The notes: generated by a model not told the origin, from the letters alone. A DNA stretch of 64,000 bases from JBDSZL01 sp039925145 (GCA_039925145.1 JBDSZL010000084.1:1-64000), one strand, 5' to 3'. Positions 1 to 9,854 are shown, counted from the first letter of the stretch. A program made the numbers and translations.

Positions 1-280
1 GTGTACTAGATCGTGCCAGCCGGGCTCTCCCGGTGCCCAGCGCTGGCCGCACATTGCGCAGAACGGCCCGGTCACTGGCGATCCACAACTTGGACAGGCG
101 GTCCCCGGTACCGGCGCCGCGTGGGGACCCGTGGATTGCGGGCCGCCAGTCTGCGGTGCTCCTGGCGATGCCGATGACATACGACGGCGCTCATTCTATG
201 GCAGGCACGGGGCGACCACGGCCCTTGATTCGCGCCGCATCAAACGCTACCGTGTGCCTCGCGTCTGGAGGCGCATCGCC

Positions 281-1258
281 ATGAAGCTCGTCCTGAAGGC
301 TCTTGGAATCCTGCTTGCCCTGCTCGTCGTCGTTGCCCTCGGTGTGTACGTCTGGGCCGGCATGACGACCGACCGGGTGCGTGCCCAGACGTTCGAAACC
401 CATTCGGTGGATTTCCCGATCCCATTCCCGCTGGATCCTCAGGAAATCGCGTCGCTCGGGTTAACCGACGAGGCGGCCAGGCAGCTGGCGCAGGAGCGTG
501 CCGTCGCACGTGGCAAACACCTCGTGGAGGCGCGCTACCCATGCGTCGCCTGCCACAGCGCGACGTTCGGCGGCGGCGTGATGGTCGATGCGTTTCCCAT
601 TGGCCACCTTCTCGCGCCAAACCTGACGCTCGGCACCGGCAGTCGCACCGCAAACTTCACCCCCCGCGACTGGGATCGCATCGTCCGCCACGGCGTGCTG
701 TCGAACGGCCGCCCCGCGGTGATGCCATCCGAAGACTTTCAGTCCATGTCCGATCAGGAACTGTCGGACATCGTCTCGTACATCCGAACGATGCCCCCCG
801 TGAACAACACGGTGGCGGCGTCAACGTTCGGTCCGCTTGGAAAGATCCTCGTGGCGACGGGACAGATCAAGCTCTCGGCCAGCGTGATCAAGACTCACAA
901 CTCGCCACACGCGGTGCGCGCGCCCGCAGAGGCGTCTGCGGAGTTTGGCCGACATCTCGCCGCAGTCTGCTCCGGGTGCCACGGGTCGGATTTCAGCGGC
1001 GGACCCATTCAGGGTGGCGATCCCAGTTGGCCTCCAGCGCGCAACCTCACGCCCGACGCCACTGGGTTGGGTGGGTGGACGTACGACCAATTCGTGACCG
1101 CCGTCGCCAGGAGCCAACGGCCCGACGGCACGGCGCTTCGCCCGCCGATGACGTTCATCGCGCCCTACGGCCAGAACATGACGGACGTGGAGCGGCACGC
1201 ACTCTGGTCATTCCTGCAGTCGCTGCCGCCAGTGAGCAAGAAGATCGCCGAGAAGTAA
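281..1258 (+). CDS. Membrane-anchored diheme c-type cytochrome
   Basis: Periplasmic electron carrier with two cytochrome c domains. The ATG at 281 is chosen because it opens directly into a membrane segment (LLALLVVVALGVYVWAG, about residues 9-25); an in-frame upstream extension to 131 has no such logic. Two heme-binding CxxCH motifs are visible: CVACH about residue 88 and CSGCH about residue 234, each followed by a glycine-rich loop and a distal Met-containing stretch. Length 325 aa is usual for a membrane-tethered diheme cytochrome. It stands alone upstream of an unrelated operon, so its redox partner is unknown. Confidence 0.85.
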   Translation: MKLVLKALGILLALLVVVALGVYVWAGMTTDRVRAQTFETHSVDFPIPFPLDPQEIASLGLTDEAARQLAQERAVARGKHLVEARYPCVACHSATFGGGVMVDAFPIGHLLAPNLTLGTGSRTANFTPRDWDRIVRHGVLSNGRPAVMPSEDFQSMSDQELSDIVSYIRTMPPVNNTVAASTFGPLGKILVATGQIKLSASVIKTHNSPHAVRAPAEASAEFGRHLAAVCSGCHGSDFSGGPIQGGDPSWPPARNLTPDATGLGGWTYDQFVTAVARSQRPDGTALRPPMTFIAPYGQNMTDVERHALWSFLQSLPPVSKKIAEK

Positions 1259-1261
1259 ACC

Positions 1262-1292
1262 GCCGGCGAGGGCGCTGGAGGTGAGCGCCGGC
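1262..1292 (+). terminator. Possible hairpin terminator after the cytochrome gene
   Basis: GCCGGCG at 1262-1268 is the exact reverse complement of CGCCGGC at 1286-1292, leaving a 17-nt loop, four bases after the cytochrome stop codon. There is no T-run, so if it terminates transcription it does so weakly or with Rho. Confidence 0.25.
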
Positions 1293-1385
1293 ATTGGCCG
1301 GTCAGACAGACCGCTCTGGCCCTGCTGAGAGGTGAGGTGTATTCTCTGCACACTCTCGCGGGTCGTCGCGATCTGGTCACACTCC

Positions 1386-4300
1386 ATGTCACTGCTCACT
1401 GGCGCACGCGCCGCGCGGCTTCTGTTCGTGCTGGCCAGCGCCCTCCTTTCGGGCGGGCTCGCGGCCGCCACTGCCGACGCGCAGCAGCTCTGGAGTGAGG
1501 TAGGACTGCCGGGCGGCGCCGCCGGTGCGCGGCGTCTGGCAGGCCTGGGTACTCCGGAGGAGCGATCTGACGCGACGTTTCTCCTCGACTTCATCCGCAG
1601 GTCGGGGACGAGCGATCTCGAGCGGACAGCAAAGCCGCTCGAACGCTATCTACAACTCATGGACGCGCTCCAATCGGAGTTCGGCAGATGGCCCGATGGC
1701 GTCTCCCTCCCGAGCGCGACGGCTTCCGACCAGGAACGATCCAGCATCGAGAAGTTCTGCCGTGTGGTGGGCCTGGACCTGCTGCGCCAGCGGGGCGAGT
1801 ACCGCGTGGAGGTCGGCAAATCCGAAGAGGCTGCCGAGCGAGCCGTGTGGCTGAAATGGGTAGGCATCGATCTCCCCAAGGCCAGTGCGGACCTGAATTT
1901 CGGTGCGCGTGTGCGGTTTTCGATCTCCGAAGCGACGCTGCCATTGCCGCTGCCCGCCTTCTGGGCCGCCGAGGTGTTCAAGCGCGACGTCGCCCCCATC
2001 GTCTCCATCCTGAACGCGCGGTCGACGCTCTGGACGTACCTGGGGCTGATGGGACTCGACGAGGACACGCTGATGTATCTGAACAGCCAACCACGGCTGG
2101 TCAGGAAGATCGGTGAGGAGTCCGGCGGCGCGTTTGCCGCGTTCGGCCGCAGCCTGCACGTCAAGACTGGAGCTGTGCAAGTGCCCGGCGGCCCGGAGTG
2201 GCTGCCGGTCTGGGAACAGCTGGTCAGCAGCCGCGCCAACCAACCGCCGGACTTCATGCTCAGTTTGCTGAGCGCCGATGGCGGCCGTCTGGCGTATTTT
2301 TACGACGCGCTGATGCAGCTCAGTCCGCTGCGGCAGTCGTTCGTTCTCGGTGCGCACCTGCCGGCCAATCGGCGGTTGGCGTTTGTGCGGAGTGTGTATC
2401 GCTGGTTCAAGGACGTCGACCCGCCGTGGTCGGTCGCCACAGGGCCGTTGCGCCGACCCGATTTCGACCCCTTCATGGTGCTGACGTTCGTCGACACTCG
2501 AGCCGATGGCACTATCGGGCCTCGGTGGTGGTCTGGCGTGCTGGAGCGGATCTTCGCGTCGCAGGACTGGCCCTCACGACAGATGTCGGCAGAGCCCTCT
2601 GCCGAAGCACATCAGACCGATGCGGCGTGGCTGCTCGACTGGATCTTCCAGACACCCGCACAAGCCCGCTTGCGCTTCGAGACGCTCCGCTACGCGCAGC
2701 GTCAGTTCGCGACAACGCCTCCGGACCTTGGCGGCGCCGTGGAGATCGCCCTCCGGGCGAGAGCCGAGATGCCCGCGCTGGCGCTGAGTCTCGAGCGCAT
2801 GGGAATCGCCGATCCACGACTTGTGGCCGCCCTGGCGACAACGGCTCACCGGTTGACCGCCGGCAACTTCAATGATGCCGGCCCGCTGCTGCGTCGCTGG
2901 CAGGGCGCCCTAGGTTTGCTCGAACAGATCCACCTGCGCCACGAACTGCCGCCGCCCGTGCTCGAGGAGTTGCTGCAATCGCTCAGCGTGAGCATCCCTG
3001 CCAAGATGGCGGAGTCGAATGGCGTGGTCGGCGCCTGGGTGTCTCAGAAGCTCCTGCCTGCGGTACTGCCGCAGATCGTCCCCGATGCAGACTTCGAGCG
3101 CCGCGCCTTCACCGTGTTCACGACGCCCAGGACGGCGCCAGAAACCTTCTCGTGGGAAGGCTTGTCGTACACGAATGACCCATCGGGTCTCGTCGCCCGT
3201 AGCGCGCTGGCGATGCGGCAGTCGCGCCGCGGCCCCCGGCTGCAGGATCTGGTCGCGCTTACTGACGCCGAACGCCGCCTCGAAGGGCCGGTGGCCTCGG
3301 TTGCGGACCTGCAGAAGATCGTCGACCTGTTCGCGCCGATCGAGCCCGTGCTCGCCACCTTGCCCAAACGGATCGGAAAGTTTCCGCCGATCGCGCGCAA
3401 TTTCCAAGACAGTGTCGTCCGGCTCCGGCAAATCACCAAGCCTGGCGATCTCAAGCGTGTCGCCCGCGAACGGCTCGTTATGCTGACGACCCTCGACAGC
3501 GTGACTGACGCGGTGGTGCCCTCGATTCTGTATGCCCTAGCGGGCTCACCGACAAGCGTGCCGGCCGTGCTCGGCGACGCGTGGTTCCTTCACGATCTTC
3601 AGGATCCGGAATTCGGCGAACATCGCCGGCCCTGGCGGGACACGGCATGGCAGATTCCCACGGGCACGGTGCGTCAGCGCGGTGGTACGTCGATGGTCGG
3701 GTCGCTGCTCGCCGTGGACGTCGCGCTCGCCGACGCACGACTGGTGCGTCTGCCGGCAGCGGAAGTCCCCAGCGGGACGATCATCGATCCGGGGGCAGCC
3801 CCCGCGATCACGCGATTGCTCGCGTCGGGTGCCTGGCGGAACGCAGATGGGCTTGCCGACGTGGTGGCGAAGACGATCGAGGGACGTCGACGTGTCGAGG
3901 CGTGGCGAGCGCAATCGCCCCCGACGCCGGATGTGGCGCGCGCGCTCCGTGCGGCATTGGTCGACCCGTGGCGCATCAACCTCATGCTCTGGCGCGCGTC
4001 GCAGGGCCACGCGCATGCGTTCGATGAGCTGCGTCCGACAGAACTCTATCGGCTGGGAGGCGGCGATCGCATGCCCGAACAGCTCGGCGCGCCGGAAGGC
4101 TTCATCGATGGGTGTCTGTGTCGCGCGCGTCTCGAGATGCCCTCGCTGGAGAACTTGCGAGGCCGGCGTATCGGCATCGGCTCAGCGGTGGCTGGCGATC
4201 TGAGCCTGCGCCTGGCTGAGCATCTGACGCCGCTGAAGCTGCCGCTGACGCTGGTGCCGACGCTGCTGCCCGCTGCAGTGCAGGATTGGCTCGATCAGAT

Positions 4301-4433
4301 ATCTCAGCTCTGGCTCGACGATTGGGAAGGGTTTGCTCTATGGCCTCGACGAGTGCCGATGGACCGTGTCGAAGACTACCTGCTTCAACTGATCGCGACC
4401 GGTGCGTGGGTGCCCGCGGGAGCCACACGGTGA
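1386..4433 (+). CDS. Large secreted protein of unknown family (1015 aa)
   Basis: Function not recognised. ATG 1386 gives a clean Sec signal peptide (MSLLTGARAARLLFVLASAL... cut near AAATADAQQ, about residue 34); the upstream in-frame ATG at 1332 would bury it. The mature part is about 980 residues, mostly predicted helical with many Leu/Arg/Pro blocks, no heme motif, no repeats I could align and no obvious catalytic motif. The stop codon overlaps the GTG of the next gene (GTGA), which overlaps the third gene (ATGA), so all three are translationally coupled. It is therefore probably a periplasmic partner of the two VWA proteins. Confidence 0.7.
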   Translation: MSLLTGARAARLLFVLASALLSGGLAAATADAQQLWSEVGLPGGAAGARRLAGLGTPEERSDATFLLDFIRRSGTSDLERTAKPLERYLQLMDALQSEFGRWPDGVSLPSATASDQERSSIEKFCRVVGLDLLRQRGEYRVEVGKSEEAAERAVWLKWVGIDLPKASADLNFGARVRFSISEATLPLPLPAFWAAEVFKRDVAPIVSILNARSTLWTYLGLMGLDEDTLMYLNSQPRLVRKIGEESGGAFAAFGRSLHVKTGAVQVPGGPEWLPVWEQLVSSRANQPPDFMLSLLSADGGRLAYFYDALMQLSPLRQSFVLGAHLPANRRLAFVRSVYRWFKDVDPPWSVATGPLRRPDFDPFMVLTFVDTRADGTIGPRWWSGVLERIFASQDWPSRQMSAEPSAEAHQTDAAWLLDWIFQTPAQARLRFETLRYAQRQFATTPPDLGGAVEIALRARAEMPALALSLERMGIADPRLVAALATTAHRLTAGNFNDAGPLLRRWQGALGLLEQIHLRHELPPPVLEELLQSLSVSIPAKMAESNGVVGAWVSQKLLPAVLPQIVPDADFERRAFTVFTTPRTAPETFSWEGLSYTNDPSGLVARSALAMRQSRRGPRLQDLVALTDAERRLEGPVASVADLQKIVDLFAPIEPVLATLPKRIGKFPPIARNFQDSVVRLRQITKPGDLKRVARERLVMLTTLDSVTDAVVPSILYALAGSPTSVPAVLGDAWFLHDLQDPEFGEHRRPWRDTAWQIPTGTVRQRGGTSMVGSLLAVDVALADARLVRLPAAEVPSGTIIDPGAAPAITRLLASGAWRNADGLADVVAKTIEGRRRVEAWRAQSPPTPDVARALRAALVDPWRINLMLWRASQGHAHAFDELRPTELYRLGGGDRMPEQLGAPEGFIDGCLCRARLEMPSLENLRGRRIGIGSAVAGDLSLRLAEHLTPLKLPLTLVPTLLPAAVQDWLDQISQLWLDDWEGFALWPRRVPMDRVEDYLLQLIATGAWVPAGATR

Positions 4434-5590
4434 GGAGCACAGCCGTGATCGTCGGATGGCTGACGGCGGGGATGCTCGCGGCGTCGCAGGATCAGGCGCG
4501 CGATCTGTTGATCCTCAGCCCTGATGCCGACACCGTGTTGTCGGGTCGCTCCAGCTTCTCGGCTGACGTCATCCCGCCGACGGCACCCGTCCGGTATGTG
4601 GCGTTGTTCGTCGACGGCACACAGGTCTGTCGGATGACGGCTCGTCCCTACACGTGCTCGTGGGATGCGGGCCCCGAGGCCGTGCCCCGCAGCGTCCGCG
4701 TGGTGGCCGAGATGGCAGACGGGCTGCGCCTGGTCAAGACGCTGCGAACCACGGCGCAGGCCTCGGGTCCAAGCTTCCGTGCGGCCACCGATGTGATTAC
4801 CGTTCCGGTCGACGTGCGCGACAATCGGGGCCATGCGGTGATGGGTCTGTCGCAGACTCAGTTCCAACTCCAGGAGGATGGTCAGGCGCAGCAGATTTCG
4901 ACCCTGCTCACGTCATCGGCGGCACTGACGGTCCTGCTCGGGCTCGATGTCAGCGCCAGCATGGAGCCAGTGATCGGCGAGGTCACAAAGGGCGCGCGGG
5001 CGTTTCTGGAGGCGTTGCGGCCCCAGGACGCGGTCTCGATCGCAGCGTTCAATACAGGATTCTTCGTAATCGCCCGGGCGGGTTCGCCGCCGGCCGCTCG
5101 GAACGACGCGCTCGACAAGATCAGAACCACCGGCACAACCGCGCTTTACGACAGCATGGTGCGTGCCGCCGATCTGATGAAGAGCCAGCCGGCGCCGCGC
5201 GTCATCGTGATGTTCACCGATGGCGTCGACACGGCGAGCCGCGCGACGCTCGAGACCGTGCGCGGCGCATTCCAGACAGGGGACATCGCGCTCTATCTGG
5301 TACTGCAGGGCGAGATCGGGCAGGGCGAAGCGCCTGAGAACCTGGCACGACTTGCCCGCGAGACGGGAGGCGTGGCGCTCTTTGCGAAGCAGACGAAGCT
5401 GCTCCGCGAACACTTCACCACGATCGTGAACGAGCTCAAGAACCGGTACGTGCTGGTCTATTCGCCGAGCCGTCCGCTCGGAGACGGCGCCTGGCGCGAG
5501 ATTGCCGTGGAGGTGGCGGGCAAGAACGACTACACCGTCCGGAGCCGCACGGGGTATTTGGCCCAGCGCTCGACAACGCCACCTCGATGA
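4430..5590 (+). CDS. VWA domain protein (VWFA-related acidobacterial type)
   Basis: Secreted protein with a von Willebrand A domain. The GTG at 4430 overlaps the previous stop and opens a signal peptide (VRSTAVIVGWLTAGMLAASQ); a longer ORF reaching back to 4286 only reads through the upstream gene in another frame. After an Ig-like N-terminal segment (about 25-110), the VWA domain shows an intact MIDAS: DVSAS (DxSxS, about residue 170), a Thr in GTTALYD and the Asp in FTDGVD. The family is greatly expanded in Acidobacteriota and usually lies in secreted proteins that bind metal and protein ligands. Ligand unknown. Confidence 0.8.
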   Translation: MRSTAVIVGWLTAGMLAASQDQARDLLILSPDADTVLSGRSSFSADVIPPTAPVRYVALFVDGTQVCRMTARPYTCSWDAGPEAVPRSVRVVAEMADGLRLVKTLRTTAQASGPSFRAATDVITVPVDVRDNRGHAVMGLSQTQFQLQEDGQAQQISTLLTSSAALTVLLGLDVSASMEPVIGEVTKGARAFLEALRPQDAVSIAAFNTGFFVIARAGSPPAARNDALDKIRTTGTTALYDSMVRAADLMKSQPAPRVIVMFTDGVDTASRATLETVRGAFQTGDIALYLVLQGEIGQGEAPENLARLARETGGVALFAKQTKLLREHFTTIVNELKNRYVLVYSPSRPLGDGAWREIAVEVAGKNDYTVRSRTGYLAQRSTTPPR

Positions 5591-7590
5591 AGCGCGCGCT
5601 CCTCGCGTCTGTCATCGCCGCCGGCACGGCGGCAGCTCTGATGGCGCAGGACTCGAGTCCCGTCTTTCGATCGGGTGTCGAGTTCGTGACTCTCGACGTG
5701 ACGGTTCTCGACCGTCAGGGCCTGCCGGTGCGGAACTTGAAGCCTGCCGACTTCACCATCGAGATCGACAAGAAGGTTCAGCCGGTCGACGCGATTGAGT
5801 TCATCGAATTCGCGACGTCCACCGCAGCCTCCCGTTCGGCGCCCATCCCGCAGCCGCAGACGGCGGCGACGGTGGGGCCGGGGCGGTCTGTTCTCATCGC
5901 CGTCGATGACCTCTCGTTTTCGAAGCTCGACGCGAAGCCGCTGACCGACGCGGCAGCACGCTGGGTGGCACACCTCAGCCCGAATGACCTCGTCGGCGTG
6001 ATGACGACGAGCGGCTTTGAACCGAATGTCGCCTTCTCGCACGATCGCCGCGACGTGCTTGCGGCATTGCGCGGCCGGGTGCCAGGACAGAAACCGTCCG
6101 TGCTGGAATCCGCGCAGATCACCATCCAGGACGCGCTCCGGGGTGCCATCGAGAAGGCTGAGTGGGAGCGGTGCGCAGTTGCTGACGACCCGCTCAAGTG
6201 CGCGGAGGGACTGCCAAGCGGCCAGAGTGCCGTCGCCCAGATTGTCGAGTGCATCAAGGACAGCGGGCCGGCGCTGATGTCCGTGTGCGTTGCGCGCGCA
6301 ACCGCGGATATCAAAGAGATCGGTTTCTTCGCGGATGTGAACACCGCGAGTCAGATCGACGCCTACACGCACCTGGTTCGTCAGCTGGCTCGAGCCCCCT
6401 CACCCCGGGTGCTGGTTCTGATCTCCGATGGCGTGGGCCTCGACAGCGGAACGGGCTACGCCTCGGTGTTCCGTCGCGCCGCCGATGAGGCTGGCGTCCA
6501 GGTCTTCGCGCTCACCTGGGGCGTGGGCATGGTCCCCTCGCTCAACGCGGAGCACCGGACGCCGACCGCCGACAAGACCCGCCGCGAGAACAACCTCTTC
6601 CTGAAAGATGGCCTCGCACAGGTCGTCGACAACGTCGGAGGGCGCACGTTCAGAGTGCCGCTCGATCCGGAGGTCTTCCTCGATCGCATGCTCACCGGCA
6701 TGTCCGGCTTCTACCGGCTCGGCGTTCGTGTGCCTCCACCATCGATGAATCAGCCGGTGTTGGCAATCAAAGCCTCGGTGCGCGGCAGCGGGATGCTGGT
6801 GCGAACGGCGAACCGAATCGCGCGATCGAATGTGCCCGATCCGCCAGACGTGCGGCCGCTCAGCGAGCGGCTCTCGGACCTCGTGCGCAGTGGCGATGCG
6901 CGTAACGACATCCCGGTGGAGCTGGCCACCAACCTCCGCCGCGACGCGTCTGGTGGCCTGGTGCAGGTGACGACGACGGTACGCGTGCCCGCGACGGTGG
7001 TTGGCCCGTTTACCGCGGCGGTGGCGGTCGTGAACGACGTGGATGGGTCAATTCGTCGCGGATTTCCGTCGGTGGAGTCGCAACCGGGGCAGGAGGCGCG
7101 CGCCGTGTTCTCCCTGGCTGTTCCGACCGGCCGTTACCGCCTTCGGATTGCCGTTGCCGACGGCGCCGGTCACGTCGGCACATCAGAGCAGGCCGTGCTG
7201 GCGCGCCTGCAACCCCTTGGCGACTTCTACGCCAGCGACTTGACATTGCTATGGTCGCGGGGCGACGGCCAGTGGCAAAGAGCCGGCTTTCACGATTTGC
7301 CTGCCGGCGCGACAGGGCTCAGCGCGAGTCTCGAGCTCTACGCGCCGAATGGCGCACTGCTCCCGACCGCCGTCCACGTCGCCGTCACTCGCGACGGCGA
7401 CGATCAGGCCAGGCTCGAACGCGACGTCACTCCCGCATGGACGCTCACGAGCGCCGCGGTGCTCGCCGACCTACCCCTCGTGGCGCTCGACCCCGGCGCC
7501 TACGTCGTGAAGGCGACGGTGCTCTCTGGCGACAAGGTCATCGGTGTCGTGTCCGCCGCCTTTCGGCTGACCGGGCCGCCCACGCCCTGA
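5587..7590 (+). CDS. VWA domain protein (VWFA-related acidobacterial type)
   Basis: Second secreted VWA protein of the operon, 667 aa, starting in an ATGA overlap with the previous gene. Signal peptide MKRALLASVIAAGTAAALMAQ. The segment VTLDVTVLDRQGLPVRNLKPADFTIEIDKK is the typical entry strand of the acidobacterial VWA family. Its MIDAS-like loop reads DDLSFS, not DxSxS, so metal binding may be altered compared with its neighbour. Residues about 380-667 form a beta-rich C-terminal part with Ig-like character. It probably works with the 1015-aa protein and the upstream VWA protein. Confidence 0.8.
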   Translation: MKRALLASVIAAGTAAALMAQDSSPVFRSGVEFVTLDVTVLDRQGLPVRNLKPADFTIEIDKKVQPVDAIEFIEFATSTAASRSAPIPQPQTAATVGPGRSVLIAVDDLSFSKLDAKPLTDAAARWVAHLSPNDLVGVMTTSGFEPNVAFSHDRRDVLAALRGRVPGQKPSVLESAQITIQDALRGAIEKAEWERCAVADDPLKCAEGLPSGQSAVAQIVECIKDSGPALMSVCVARATADIKEIGFFADVNTASQIDAYTHLVRQLARAPSPRVLVLISDGVGLDSGTGYASVFRRAADEAGVQVFALTWGVGMVPSLNAEHRTPTADKTRRENNLFLKDGLAQVVDNVGGRTFRVPLDPEVFLDRMLTGMSGFYRLGVRVPPPSMNQPVLAIKASVRGSGMLVRTANRIARSNVPDPPDVRPLSERLSDLVRSGDARNDIPVELATNLRRDASGGLVQVTTTVRVPATVVGPFTAAVAVVNDVDGSIRRGFPSVESQPGQEARAVFSLAVPTGRYRLRIAVADGAGHVGTSEQAVLARLQPLGDFYASDLTLLWSRGDGQWQRAGFHDLPAGATGLSASLELYAPNGALLPTAVHVAVTRDGDDQARLERDVTPAWTLTSAAVLADLPLVALDPGAYVVKATVLSGDKVIGVVSAAFRLTGPPTP

Positions 7591-7685
7591 CACGTCCGGC
7601 GTTTTCCTTCCCCTCCTCGACTCGATGGGATACGGTGGCTGTATCCCCCGGCCTCCAACTTGCCGCTCTTTCGCCGGAGTTCTCG

Positions 7686-7916
7686 ATGTCCGCTACCCCG
7701 ACCAGCATGAAGGCCGTCCGTATTCACGCCTACGGCTCCCCCGAACAGTTGCAGTATGAGGAAGATGTCGCGTGTCCCACGCCGAATGAGGGCGACACGC
7801 TGATCCACGTGCTCGCGGCCGGGAGCGAGATTTTTCCGCTGGCCGAAGCCGCACGGGCGCACGCCCGTCTCGAGGCCGGTCACCTGCGAGGCAAGATCGT
7901 GCTGCAGGTCACGTAA
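7686..7916 (+). pseudogene. Internally deleted zinc-type alcohol dehydrogenase/quinone oxidoreductase remnant
   Basis: A 76-aa ORF made of the two ends of a medium-chain dehydrogenase/quinone oxidoreductase. Residues about 8-45 match the GroES-like N-terminus (MKAVRIHAYGSPEQLQYEE ... HVLAAGS) and residues about 46-76 match the family C-terminus (FPLAEAARAHARLEAG, then HLRGKIVLQV). A normal member is about 310-330 aa, so roughly 240 residues, including the whole Rossmann domain, are missing in frame. It cannot bind NADP(H) and is best treated as a deletion pseudogene. The family assignment is by eye. Confidence 0.65.
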
Positions 7917-7945
7917 CCGCGATACCATCACGTCCCTCGGGGAGC

Positions 7946-8965
7946 GTGATGATGCACCGCAGGAAATTTCTTGTCGCAGGCGGGGCGGTCGCGGCGCTGG
8001 CCGCTGCGCCGCGCGTGCTGGCGCAGCAGTGGGAGCCGAGCCAGCGGTATCCGGACCCGCTCATCAAGACGCTCGACCCGGCGTTTGCCAGATACCGAAT
8101 TGCATCGGCGAAGGTTGAGCGCATCGCCACGGGCATGCGGTGGGCCGAAGGCCCTGTCTGGTTCGGCGACGCGCGCGCTCTGCTCTGGAGCGACATCCCC
8201 AACGATCGGATCATGCGCTGGGACGAGGAGACGGGCGTCGTCAGCGTGTTCCGCAAACCCTCCAACTACGCGAACGGCAACGCGCGCGATCGGCAGGGCC
8301 GGTTGCTCACATGCGAGCACGACACGCGGCGGGTGACGCGCACCGAATACGACGGCAGCATCACGGTCGTGGCGGATCGGCATGAGGGCAAGCGGCTGAA
8401 CTCGCCGAACGACATCGTCTGCCGCTCCGACGGGTCCATCTGGTTTACCGATCCGCCGTTTGGCATTCTCGGCTTCTACGAGGGCCATATGGAACCGTCG
8501 GAGCTGCCGACCAACGTGTACCGCTGGGATCCCCAGTCGAAGCAGCTCACCGTGGTGGCCGCCGATATCAACCGTCCGAACGGCCTCGCGTTTTCGCCGG
8601 ATGAATCCAAGCTCTACGTCATCGAGGCAGGAAGTGCCCCTCGCGTCATCCGTGCGTACGATGTCGTCAATGGCACGCGCCTCGCAGGGATGCGGCCGTT
8701 GATTACGGCAGAGGCCGCCGGCACTCCCGACGGCTTGCGCGTCGACATCGACGGCAACCTGTGGTGCGGGTGGGGCATGGGGGCTGAGGGGCTCGACGGC
8801 GTGACGGTCTTCAATCCGGCCGGCACGCGCATCGGTCGGATCGATCTGCCGGAGCGCTGCGCGAACCTGTGTTTCGGGGGACTGCGCCGCAACCGACTGT
8901 TCATGGCGGCGAGCACATCGGTCTACTCGCTGTTCGTCAACACGCAGGGCGCGCCGTTGTCGTGA
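7946..8965 (+). CDS. SMP-30/gluconolactonase-like secreted beta-propeller
   Basis: Probable lactonase of the SMP-30/gluconolaconase/LRE family, hydrolysing sugar lactones in the periplasm. It begins with a twin-arginine-like signal (MHRRKFLVAGGAVAALAAAP, cut near VLAQ). Family hallmarks: EGPVW (metal-binding Glu), NSPNDIV (metal-binding Asn) and TPDGLRVD (catalytic Asp), in propeller blades. Start is GTG 7946 or ATG 7949/7952; GGGGAG lies just upstream. 339 aa is the normal length. Its last 43 bases overlap the 3' end of the opposite-strand gene. Confidence 0.85.
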   Translation: MMMHRRKFLVAGGAVAALAAAPRVLAQQWEPSQRYPDPLIKTLDPAFARYRIASAKVERIATGMRWAEGPVWFGDARALLWSDIPNDRIMRWDEETGVVSVFRKPSNYANGNARDRQGRLLTCEHDTRRVTRTEYDGSITVVADRHEGKRLNSPNDIVCRSDGSIWFTDPPFGILGFYEGHMEPSELPTNVYRWDPQSKQLTVVAADINRPNGLAFSPDESKLYVIEAGSAPRVIRAYDVVNGTRLAGMRPLITAEAAGTPDGLRVDIDGNLWCGWGMGAEGLDGVTVFNPAGTRIGRIDLPERCANLCFGGLRRNRLFMAASTSVYSLFVNTQGAPLS

Positions 8966-9789
8966 CTGACGTCTGGTGGCTCGATCCGCTTCAACTGATA
9001 TATCCCTGTCTCGAGCATCGTGGCATAGCCCTCGTCCACGAGAACCCGGTTGCCGCGCCCCGCGTCTGAGCGCGAGAGCCCGGTGACGCGAGCGAGCTCA
9101 CCGCGCACGGTCAGGCCCGCGCCGTCCAGGAAGCAGCGCGCGATTTCGCGCAAGGCCACGTCACGCTTGACTCGTTGGCGCAGCTCACGCGGAAACCGCC
9201 CGACGCCAAGGGTCCACAGGTACGTGAACTTCGGTACGTAACAGACCTCGCTCGGAATCACGATCATCGCGCGCTGCAGCTCGTCGAGCGCCTTCGTGAG
9301 CGTCGCCCGGTCTTTGATCCCGGCCTCCTGGCGGAGGTCACCGGTGCTCATTTCCCATTCTCGGCGCAGCACACGCAGCACGCGTTGGGCGGCATCGCCA
9401 AGCAGTCTCTTCTCGTCGACGCGACGCACCCCCCACACGGCGAGAAAATGGGGAATCATCCGCGGTGCCAGGAACAGCGCCTTGCCGCGCGCGAGTTTCG
9501 CGTAATAGACCCTGCCGCGTTTGACCAGCTCGTCCTTCATGTGCCAGGTGAGTGAGGTCTCCGGGTCCTTCTGCACGTTCCGCGGCAGCACCGCGTCGCG
9601 GCGGCCGCACACGGCCACGTACAGGGACGGGCCGGGGCGGCGCGAATCGGTGAGGCACGCGACGACGCCGGTTGCCTCGATGAAGCGCTCGGCGTCGAGT
9701 GGCGTCGCCACCTGCCGCATCTCCTCCCGGCGCCAGCACGCGTCGCGGTACTCTTCGATGTGTTCGGGCAGCGCCGGCCGCGGCTTCAT
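8923..9789 (-). CDS. AlkZ/YcaQ-related winged-helix protein
   Basis: Probably related to the HTH_42/AlkZ family of DNA glycosylase-like winged-helix proteins. Visible: an N-terminal helical part, a beta-strand pair about RGRVYYAKLARGKALFLAPR (residues 90-110), and a row of winged-helix-like repeats, LRREWEMSTGDLRQEAGI and TVRGELARVTGLSRSDAG. At 288 aa it is shorter than YcaQ (about 400 aa) and its catalytic QxD motif was not found, so enzymatic function is not claimed. Convergent with the gluconolactonase gene, with a 43-nt 3' overlap. Confidence 0.5.
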   Translation of the reverse strand: MKPRPALPEHIEEYRDACWRREEMRQVATPLDAERFIEATGVVACLTDSRRPGPSLYVAVCGRRDAVLPRNVQKDPETSLTWHMKDELVKRGRVYYAKLARGKALFLAPRMIPHFLAVWGVRRVDEKRLLGDAAQRVLRVLRREWEMSTGDLRQEAGIKDRATLTKALDELQRAMIVIPSEVCYVPKFTYLWTLGVGRFPRELRQRVKRDVALREIARCFLDGAGLTVRGELARVTGLSRSDAGRGNRVLVDEGYATMLETGIYQLKRIEPPDVSHDNGAPCVLTNSE

Positions 9790-9854
9790 ACGTCATCGTA
9801 TCCGGCGGCCGAATGTTGGTGGGGAAACCACCGCAGATATACGCTGCCTTTGTA

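Noticed and set aside
1..280. A gene in the first 280 bases (ORFs starting at 33 or 131)
   Set aside because: Low-complexity Arg/Pro-rich translation with no similarity; the cytochrome start at 281 explains the reading frame.
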